From positions 4,034,001-4,098,000 of the forward strand of contig NC_018025.1 of the NCBI RefSeq assembly GCF_000266945.1: 64,000 bases of DNA, written 5' to 3'. The first letter of the stretch is position 1; every line of letters starts with the position of its first letter. Source of the DNA: Desulfomonile tiedjei DSM 6799 (GTDB lineage: Bacteria > Desulfobacterota > Desulfomonilia > Desulfomonilales > Desulfomonilaceae). Below the pieces are notes generated by a model, which did not search any database, had not been told where the DNA came from, and saw only the letters and a program-made list of their open reading frames with translations. A program made the translations under genes and the position numbers. Below are positions 50,072-60,800 of the stretch, one piece after another.

Positions 50072-51766
50072 ATGATGACAAAACGCAATCCGCTCATGAT
50101 CAAGCTATGCTTCATAGTATTTCTTAGTCTATCACTTCTCTCGTGGACAGTGACGGCACAGCCAACGCCTCCTCTTGACCAACAGCTCGTGGAAGCAGCG
50201 ACGGTTGGAGATATTGCGAAAGTCAAAACTCTTATTGACAAAGGCGCTCCTGTTGACTCCAAGCGCTCTGACGGACGGACTGCCCTGATGCAGGCTGCCT
50301 CGGCCGGCCACGTTGAAATAGTGAAACTATTCGCTGCAAAGGGCGCTAATGTCAATGCAAGAGATAGTTCGGGCAATACGGCCTTGAGCTTAGCCGCCAG
50401 TTCAGGCCACGTTGAAATCGCACGACAACTCAAGAGGCATGGAGCCCAAGCGAGGCTAATTGATGCAGTCAGATTAGAAGATGTGAAGGATGTTCAACAT
50501 CTTATAAAAAGGGGCGTTGATATCAATGCCAAAGGCGCTCACGATAGAACGGCTCTCATGGAAGCCGCTCTGTCTGGCAACTTTCAAATTGTGAATCTTC
50601 TGATTCAAAGCGGTGCTCAAATCAACGTCAAGGATCTTTCGGGCAACACCGCGGTGAACCTGGCTATTCTTCGCGGCCACAAGGCAGTAGCAGAGTTGCT
50701 CAGAGAGAGGGGCGCCACATTGACCCTAGCCGATGCGGCTGAACTGGGGGATCTTCATGCGCTACAGGGCCTTATTAAGGAGGGCCTCGCTGTTGACACT
50801 CGCAGAGGTGTCTTGAGAGACATAACCCCACTCATGATTGGCGCAAAACACGGCAATTTGGAAATCGTGAAGGTACTCACGGAACAAGGCGCGGACGTGA
50901 ATGCCAGGTCTTCCAGCGGATTCACAGTGCTCATGTTTGCAGTCCGAGGTGGAAACGTCAGCATCGTGAAGCTGCTCCTGGAACAAGGGGCGGATGACAG
51001 CGCTCAGACGGACATGGGAGAGACAGCACTGGACTTGGCTGCCGAGACCGGCAATCTGAATATGTTGAGGCTGCTGCTCAAAAAAGACAGTCACTATTCG
51101 CGTGCGTTAAGCGCTGCTGCTCAAAAGGGCCACTTAGATGCCGTAAAGCTGCTCATCGATCAAGGCGCCGATGTTAACGCTGGTGACGAACTCGGCCAAA
51201 CTCCCCTGATGACAGCCGCTGGCTCAGGTCAGCTTGAAGCGGTAAAGCTTCTCATTGAAGAAGGTGCACTGGTCAATAACCGGAATGAAGATGGGAAAAC
51301 ACCCCTAATGTACGCCGCGGAACATGGCAATTTGAAGATTGTGAGATTCCTCATGGAGAAAGGAGCCGACTGCAGTGCTAAAACAGAAGATGCGCAGACG
51401 GTTCTGATGTTTGCTGCCAAAAGTGGCGATAGTGAAGTGATGAAGCTGGTTACAGGGAAGGACCTCAATGTGGATGCTAAAACCAGCTCTGGCCGCACAA
51501 TCATGATGTATGCTGCTGAAGGTGGGAATCTAGAAATTGTCAAGTTGTTAGTGGACAAGGGGATAGACATCAACGACAAGGACCAAGAAGGCTGGACTGC
51601 TCTCATGTCTGCGGCTCAAGGCGGCAATCTGGAAATCGTCGAATTACTCCTTGACAAAGGAGCCGATATTAATGCAAGCGCAGAGGGTTGGACAGCTTTG
51701 CGTGTCGCTCGGGCTGCTGATCGGGCCAACGTGGTCCAACTCTTGAAACAGCGCGGAGCAAATTGA
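50072..51766 (+). CDS. Periplasmic ankyrin-repeat protein
   Basis: The start is the ATG behind GGAG (a TTG six codons earlier is possible), giving 564 residues. Residues 9-30 form a signal peptide (LMIKLCFIVFLSLSLLSWTVTA) and the rest is about fifteen ankyrin repeats (units such as GHVEIVKLFAAKGANVNARD, GNLEIVKLLVDKGIDINDKD). Its first repeats are similar to the ankyrin protein at 45002, so the two are paralogues; the second is longer and has a cleavable signal in place of an anchor. The RTX protein gene with an M23 peptidase domain starts 57 bases downstream. Protection of the producing cell from that enzyme is a hypothesis. Confidence 0.85.
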   Translation: MMTKRNPLMIKLCFIVFLSLSLLSWTVTAQPTPPLDQQLVEAATVGDIAKVKTLIDKGAPVDSKRSDGRTALMQAASAGHVEIVKLFAAKGANVNARDSSGNTALSLAASSGHVEIARQLKRHGAQARLIDAVRLEDVKDVQHLIKRGVDINAKGAHDRTALMEAALSGNFQIVNLLIQSGAQINVKDLSGNTAVNLAILRGHKAVAELLRERGATLTLADAAELGDLHALQGLIKEGLAVDTRRGVLRDITPLMIGAKHGNLEIVKVLTEQGADVNARSSSGFTVLMFAVRGGNVSIVKLLLEQGADDSAQTDMGETALDLAAETGNLNMLRLLLKKDSHYSRALSAAAQKGHLDAVKLLIDQGADVNAGDELGQTPLMTAAGSGQLEAVKLLIEEGALVNNRNEDGKTPLMYAAEHGNLKIVRFLMEKGADCSAKTEDAQTVLMFAAKSGDSEVMKLVTGKDLNVDAKTSSGRTIMMYAAEGGNLEIVKLLVDKGIDINDKDQEGWTALMSAAQGGNLEIVELLLDKGADINASAEGWTALRVARAADRANVVQLLKQRGAN

Positions 51767-51823
51767 ACCGACTTCAATAAGAATTTGGGACAGAGGTCCT
51801 CATAATTTCAAGGAGACGTCAAG

Positions 51824-54800
51824 ATGGGTGTCCGAGTTACTCCCTTACCGACAAATTTGAGGGGCTTCGTGCATACGATGCTCCCAGAAATGGACATAGA
51901 TAAGCTTCAAGTTACAGGACGTTACGATCCAACGAGAAAAAGAGAGGGCCGAGTCCATTTGGGTATCGACGTCCAGGGCAAGGGCTACACTGGCAACGGC
52001 ACTCCGGTTTGTTCGCCATTCAATGGAACATTTTACATATTGGAAGGATGGGAAAAAACCAATGGAGTCGCGATTGTAGATGACAAAACTGGTCTCATGG
52101 TCGTCCTATGCCATATGAAATTGAACCCAAAAATAAAAGATGGAGATCCTGTTAGTATCGATACCCAAGTTGGGACCATGAGTGATGTTGGTTCCGAGGG
52201 GGCAGTTCACCTTCATTTCGAAATGCGAAATCGAAGCACGAATCCCTGTAATCCTCAATATAGCAGATGGATCGAAGTGTGGGCAGATGCGTATAACAAA
52301 GACCCTTACCTTTTTCCAATTGGTACTCCGGGGTGCAAAATTGGACCAGCCTTGGATTTGTTCGACAAGAAGCCAGTCCCAACACCTAGCAGAGACCCTT
52401 TGGTACTCGATCTTGATGGCGAAGGGATCAAGACCACCAATGTTAAAGACGGCAGATACTTTGACTACAACGGTGACGGTTTTGCCGAGGAAACCGGTTG
52501 GGTTGATCCGCATGATGGCATTCTGGTCATGGACAGAAATGGCAACGGTACTATTGATGATGGTCGAGAATTGTTCGGGGACCAGACGATTTTGCAGAGT
52601 GGCAGACGCGCAGCAAACGGTTTCGAGGCACTGGCCGAATTAGACACCAATGGGGATGGGAAGATTGACGCAAATGATGAGGCATTCTCACTACTGAGGG
52701 TCCTGACAGATGTGGACGGTGATGACTATGCATCAGAAAACGAGTTCCTTAGTCTTGCCGAACTTGGCATTAAGTCTATCGATCTTGACTCAAACCTAAC
52801 GAGTATCACTGACATGCAGGGCAACACACAGAACCGAGTGGGCAGTTTTGAGAAGGTTGATGGCACCACCGGCCAAATTGCTGAATATGGTTTTCAGCGA
52901 GATCCTGCTTTTAGCCTCGTCAACGAAGACATCGATGTTCCTCCAGATTTGGAGACTCTTCCCTTCCTTTCAGGGTATGGGAATGTATACAATCTTGATG
53001 AAGCAATGACCAAAGATAGCTCCGGTCAGTTGAAATCCCTTGTAGAGGAATTCATGAGCTCTGGGGATATCAAACAGCGTAACATTCTGATGAAAGAGAT
53101 CCTGTTTAAATGGGCTGGAACCGAGCGAATGCCCCAAGAAATGAGTGTGCCCGCTGAAATGAGAGCGAGCAGCGGGGAGGCGGGAGCAAGTTCGAGAAGC
53201 ACCGGAAATAGTGACATTGCGGTCGACATGGATTACATCGATCCTCGCAAGTTAGCTGTGCTTGAACATTTTTTTGGTCAACCTTGGTCAGGCGCAAACG
53301 GATCCAGACCCACATATGAAGAGTCATTAAATTTGAATGAGTCCTACCGCTTGCTGTATGAATTGATGTACGGCTGGCTGATGGCACAGACGCACCTCGA
53401 AGACCTGTACGACAAAATTGCTTATACGTGGGATGATGAGGCTCAGAAAACCAGAGTGGATCTCACCAGCGTAATCACAGACATTTGGCAAAGCCTGACC
53501 GACAATGCCGATCAAGGAAGGCAACTCCTTGCGGAATTCGCCCGCTCGCTTCGCGGTTTCCCATATTCATTGTCCCAAGACGACGATTTGCGGCAAGATG
53601 ATTACCTTTCTTTTCGCGAGACATTTATCCAGCAGGACCCCAGCCTGGGATGGGTATTCGATACCGGCGGCTTACCTGAGTCCCATATCGTGGGCATGCA
53701 CATTACCGGGACGGATGCCTCTGATGCTGTGAGAGGTAGTCTTACGGAAGGTGACGCAGTAATAAATGGCTATAATGGCAATGATGTCGTGTATGGAACG
53801 TCTCGTGATGAAGTCTTGTACAATGAAACCGGGAATGCGATCCTTGTTGGGGGCGGCGGAAACGACTGGATCTGGGCCGGGGCTGATAGTGACATTTTGG
53901 ATGGTGGTGAAGGCAACGATATGCTCTACGGCGAAGGAGGCGGAGACACTTACATCTTTAGAAGGGGCTCCGGGCATGACACCATAATTGAATCTGACCC
54001 TACCCCAGATATTATCGACAGTATTTTTCTCGGTAGCAATCTCACTCCAGATGACATTTTCATACGTCGGGCAGGAAACGATCTCGTGTTGCGGATCAGA
54101 GACACCTCAGATACTCTCGTGGTGAAGAACCATTTCAGGAATGATAGCACCCTCAATGGGATAGAACGTATCGTTTTCATGGACGGCACCATCTGGACGC
54201 AAGATGACATTCTTCAAGCATCTTATGCAGCCACAGATGGAGATGACGCTCTTTACGGCGGATTGGGAGCCGACGAAATAAGAGGAGGCGACGGTAACGA
54301 CTCCATTTATGGGCGACCAGGTGACGATACTCTGCACGGTGATGCAGGAAATGACAGGCTCTTCGGCGGCCCGGGTAATGACACTTTCGACGGTGGTAGC
54401 GGTAATGATATTCTCTGCTATGGAGACGAGATCAACTGGTATCCTTATTCAGTAACGAATGGTGATGACGTTTATCTTTTCAGCATTGGCGGAGGGCAAG
54501 ACGTCATTACCGATTATGATCCAACACCCGGCAACGTAGATACAATCCGCTTTGGTGAAGGCATCACTCTTGATGATATTCTCTTTCATCGAAATTACAA
54601 CAATCTCGAACTCTCAATTCGGGGCACCACTGACAAACTCACTATCACAAATTTCTTGGATGAATCCGGAGCACATCTGATAGAACGCATCGAATTTGCC
54701 GATTCCACAGTATTGCTGCCGGACGACATAAAGAACATTCTCGTTAAAGGAACCGATGATGGAGAGGTGATAAACGGTTTCTCCATCGCAGACGTGATGG

Positions 54801-57800
54801 AAGGTTTCGGTGGTTATGACAGCCTCTATGGCCGTGGAGGAGATGACACACTGGATGGCGGGTCAGGTACAGATTGGCTTTACGGTGAAGAAGGAAATGA
54901 CACTCTTTTAGGGGGATCCGATAATGATACGCTCGTAGGCGGTGTCGGTGACGATACCCTGGAAGGAGGAGCGGGGAACGATACCCTTTTAGGCGGAAAC
55001 TCCGGTGACTGGTGGCAACTGAGTGATGCGAATGGAAATGACACCTATCTTTTCGGCATCGGATCCGGCCAAGACACCGTGTTCGATCATGACCGATCAG
55101 CGGGTAATCTTGATACCATACTCGTGAAAGAAGGCGTGACGCCGGAATATGCTATGGTTCGGCGCGAACACGATGATCTCGTGCTGACCATTGCAGGCAC
55201 CACTGATAAACTCACGGTAAAGAATTGGTTTTGGAATGATTCCTCCGAATTTCGAGTTGAACAAATTCAGTTTGCCGATGGCACGATTTGGAATGCGGAT
55301 ATCATCAAACACATGCTATCCCAAGGATCGCCTGTTGATGATTTGCTTATTGGCTACTCCACTTCCGACATGATTCGCGGATTTGACGGCAATGATGAGA
55401 TTTTCGGTCGGGATAGTGACGACTCCTTGGACGGTGGATCGGGAAATGACAAGATTTTCGGTGAATATGGGGATGATTACCTCATAGGCGGGGCTGGAAA
55501 CGACACCATTTCAGGTGGTTCCGGAGAGGACCTCATTGATGGTGGAACGGGGAACGATGCTCTCCGCGGAGACGGTGAAGACGATATATATCTTTTCCGC
55601 CGTGGTTCAGGACAGGATACTGTTCTTGACTATGACAGGACCCCCGCTAACATCGATACTGTTTTCCTGGATGACGAACTTACGACTTCAGACATATCCC
55701 TGTCCCGAAAAGATGATGACCTGGAAATATGTATAAATGGCACCACAGATACCCTTACTATAGAAAGGTGGTTTGGGGAGCTTGGGGAATACCAGGTTGA
55801 GAACATAGAATTCATGGACGGTACCATCTGGGATGCAGACACCATCAAGCAGATGATGCTTCAAGGCACCCCTGAAGCTGATGTGCTCTATGGATACTAC
55901 TATTCTTCCGACCTCATAGATGGGTTTGAAGGAGCTGATGAACTTTACGGAAGCGGCGGAAACGACACTCTGAACGGCGGCGAAGGAGATGACAAGATTT
56001 TCGGCGGGTCGGGAGACGATGTTTTGCAAGGGGGATCAGGAAACGACTATATTGAAGACTTGTCCGGGTCGGATACGTACCTATTCGGCCGAGGTTCCGG
56101 GCAGGATAAAATCGTTGATAATGACACTGTCCAGGGAAATATCGACACCGTTTTACTCGACCCAAACGTGCAGGATTCCGATATTACGCTGAAAAGGGGT
56201 GGCAACGATCTTTATGTCTTGATCGATGGAACGTCAGACACTTTGCAGTTGACGAATTGGTTTTCCGATGACGCTCACAAAATAGAGCGACTGCAATTCA
56301 GTGACGGAACAGTTTGGGACAGCTCCTATATGGAATCAATCGCTTACACTCCTTCCGATACGGATGATTATATCGTTGGCACTCCGGAAAATGATGCTAT
56401 TGATGCCGGCGGCGGAGATGACCTGGTTTATGGTCAGAATGGTGATGACACTTTATATGGTGGCTCTGGTTCGGATACTTTGTATGGTCAAGACGATAAC
56501 GATGTCCTTTACGGTGGTTCAGGAAACGACTATTTGTATGGCAATTGGGGTAGTAACAGTCTGTACGGCGAAGCAGGCGACGACTATCTCTATACTGAAG
56601 GCAATGGAGATAACCTGCTTGATGGGGGAGCGGGTGAGGACCATCTTTTCGGTTCCGATCAAGATTGGGGCAACGCCACATTGAGCGGTGGTGTGGGAAA
56701 TGACATTATTCAGAGTGGCATCGGTCAAAATACAATTGAGGGTGGAGCAGGTCAAGATCAGATCCTTGCCGATCAAGGGGTTAACACCATCATCGTTAAT
56801 CGAGGTGATGGTTTCGATAAGATAACTTCACATCTTATTGAATACGGAGAAGAGACTGACACCATAGTTTTTGGTCCGGGCATCCGCCCTGAAGACCTTC
56901 AGGTTCAGGTGATAACGAATTCTACCCAGGTTCCTGCCGCAGTGGAAATCAAAGATTTTAAATACTCCTCAATTTCCGATTCGGTTACCATAAACGGCAC
57001 GTTATTTTTCAAAGCCTCGGACGGAGTCCACGGGATTGAGCTTTGGCGGAGCGATGGATCTGAGGCTGGCACAGAAATGGTACGCGACATAGGGACAAGT
57101 TCATCGGATGGATATATTGGCGCTATGACTGAGGCAAACGATACTTTATTTTTTGTAGCTTATGATGGGATCAATGGGTATGAGCTCTGGAAAACTGATG
57201 GCACTGATGTGGGCACAGTTGTCGTCAAAGATATACTACCAGGTTCCGGAAGCGGAGTAGTTGGAGATAGTCTTACAAGTGTAAATGGCACGATCTTTTT
57301 TCTAGGGTCTGACGGAATTCATGGAACTGAGCTGTGGAAATCCGATGGCACAGAGGCCGGAACTGTTATGGTGAAGGATATCGTTCCAGGCTCCGGCGGC
57401 ATTTCGTTTTATGAGGTGGCCAATGTAAATGGGACCTTCTATTTCACTACATCTGACGGCATTCATGGTGACGAGCTTTGGAAGAGTGATGGAACAGAAG
57501 CTGGCACCACTATGGTCAAAGACATTAATCCAGGTTCCATGGACAGTTGGGTTCATGACTTTGTTGATGTAAACGGCACGTTATTCTTCCGGGTAGACGA
57601 TGGTATCCATGGTGACGAGCTCTGGAAGAGCGACGGAACACAAGCCGGCACCGTCATGGTCAAGGACATTAATCCGGGATCTGCAGAGAGTAGAAGCGGT
57701 TATGATTCGAACAATATTGTTGTAAACGGTAATTTGTTTTTTGTAGCGAACGACGGAGTTCATGGAAACGAGCTTTGGCGATCTGATGGCACCGAAGACG

Positions 57801-60800
57801 GTACTGTTATGCTTAAAGACATTAACCCGGATTCCAGCAGTTGGAGTGATGAACCGTATGGGCTGACTGATGTAAACGGTACCTTGTTTTTCGTTGCAAA
57901 TGATGGAATTCACGGAAACAGTCTGTGGAAAAGCGATGGAACCGAAGTTGGCACACTCATGGTTAAAGACGTTTCCCCCTATTCCGGACTGATCAATGTG
58001 AATGGTACTTTGTATTTCACAGCACGTGATTCCGAAGACTATATTTCGTTGTGGCAGAGCGACGGTACAGAAGCCGGGACGGTGGCCATCACGAGACTTC
58101 TTCCTCCATGGACTGAGGGCAACGCGAGATCTTTGGTGCAAGCAAATGGAACTCTATTCTTAGCGATATCCAATGGCTATGGTCGTGTCGACCTTTGTAA
58201 ACTAGGGGCAGAAACGAGCTCATCGACTGAGCTCATGATTGGTATTGGCAATGGCGAAGGAGTGCTCATTAACATAGATGAGGACAGCGGCAGCAGCGGC
58301 GGAGATCCGTCTGCAGCTACCTTCGGCACGACGTCTGAGAATGGAACAGTTAGCGATCTATCAAACCTTGCCATCCAACGCTTCGTCTTTGCAGATGGAA
58401 CCGTGCTCACACTTGAAGAAATCTTGGCTCGCAACAATGTCATTACAGGTGACCAACAGGGCAATGGAAATAACGACATTCTTCAGGGCAGTGAGACTAA
58501 TGACAATATACTTGGGGCTGATGGTAGCGATACCATATATGCCGGTAGTGGAAATGACACTATTGATGGAGGCAATGACGCCGATTTCATTTATGCCGGT
58601 GATGGAGATGACATCATCGATGGTGGTTCGGGCACGGATTTCATATATGCGGGAGCAGGTGACGACGTCATCCGAGGTCTGCGGGGTGGTGACACTGCAC
58701 TCGGTGGCGCCGGAAATGATACCTACTACTTCAATTTAGGCGATGGGCAAGTAACTATTGAGGACGTAGCTGGTCCTGGAGAGGGAAACACCATAGTCTT
58801 CGGCGAAGGGATTAACTCTGGCAGCATTTCACTTATTTCCGAGTCTGAAAATCTGATCCTCAAAATTGGTGAGAACGGTGATGAGATTCATCTGACGCCG
58901 TTTGATGCGCAGGATGCTTTTGGCTCCTATGCAGTGGAAACATTTCGCTTTGCAGATGGAACAGTGCTCACATACTCCGAGCTGCTCCAGAGGGGCTTTG
59001 ACTTCTCGGGAACGGAAGGAGAAGATCTCTTAACAGGCACCTCAGTGTCGGATCGTATGACAGGATTCGGTGGGGATGATATCTTCAGGGCCGGGAGAGG
59101 AGACGACCTTCTGGAAGGCGGTAGCGGGAATGACACGTACGTGTTCAATCTCGGTGACGGTGTTGACACTATCAGGGATATGGCAGCGCCCGGTGCCGGC
59201 AATGTTGTGGAATTCGGGCTCGGCATTGTTTCCTATAATCTGACTCTTTCCGTGGATCAAAATACCTTGTCGATCAGAGTCGGTGACAGCGGCGATGCGC
59301 TGAGACTGGAAGGATTCGATCCGAACGATCCGTACGGCACTATCAGCGTAGAGACCTTCCGCTTCGCTGATGGAACGGTCCTGAGCTCTGCAGACCTGCT
59401 CGACCTGGGATTCACCTTTGAAGGCACTTCTGCGGATGATATTCTTTCCGGAACAGGTGTACGTGACATTCTGAGAGGAAATCAAGGGAACGATCGAATC
59501 TCGGGCGGAACAGGTGACGATACGTATATCTTCAATGTCGGTGATGGCATCGACACTATAACCGATGAATCGACACTCATGTCTCCGAATATGCTTGTTT
59601 TCGGAGCAGGTATTACACTCGACGATATCAAATTAAACCACGATGCAACAAACAATCTGCTTATCCTCAACATTGGCACCAATGGAGATACAATAGAATT
59701 CACAAACTTCGATTCAACAAATCCATATGGCAGCCATGCAATTGAGTATTTCCGCTTCGCAGACGGTCAAATAGTCACGTATAGCGAACTCATAAACAAG
59801 GGATTCGACATAGTCGGCACATCCGGAAATGATAACCTGATCGGAACCGGCGCAACAGATCGGATCATTGGTGGAGACGGAAACGATACGCTTGCAGGCG
59901 GTCAGGGAAATGACACCCTTATCGGCGGAGCAGGCGACGACACGTATACGTTCAATAAGGGCGACGGCATACTCCTGATCGATGATATTGCTACCGCAAG
60001 CGGAGGCAACACGCTTATTTTCGGAGAAGGCATTGCCGTTGCAGATCTGGAACGCAGCATTACGTTCAGTGACAATATGCTGATCGTTCGGATCGGGACT
60101 GACGGTGATGAAGTCCACCTGACCGGCTTCGATCCTGATGCAGCGGACTATGGAATCCATGCTGTCCAGAAATTCGAGTTTGCGGACGGCACCATTCTCA
60201 ATTACGAAGCGCTTGTGAGAAACACGTTCATCGTTCAAGGGGGTTACGGAGACGACGACCTGACCGGCACCAACATGACCGACCGTCTCTACGGGTATGA
60301 GGGATCGGACCGCTTGAACGGAGGTTTGGGAGACGACACCCTTACCGGCGGTGTCAACAATGATGAGTTGATTGGCGGAGCAGGTTCGGACATGTATGTC
60401 TTCCATGTCGGCGATGGAGTGGACACTATTATAGACACCGGTTTTCCGGCGGACGGTAATACCATTTACTTCGCTGATGCTGAAATCACGATTGATGACA
60501 TCACCACCCACATTGAAGTGACGACGCTCGTGATCGCATACGGTGATGGTGGCGATGCCATCAGGCTGCTCAATTTCGATTACAACGGCCAAAACGGCGG
60601 CTCGCACGTTGTTGAGACCATCGAATTTGCGGACGGCACCCAGGTTGCTCTTTCGAGTCTGGTCGATCCGGGCACCGAGGGTGATGATACCATCATCGGA
60701 AGCTACTTCGAAGATGTCATCAATGCCAGAGGCGGAAACGATACGGTTGCAACGTTTGAGAGCAATGACGTCATCGATGGAGGATCCGGAGCCGATCTCA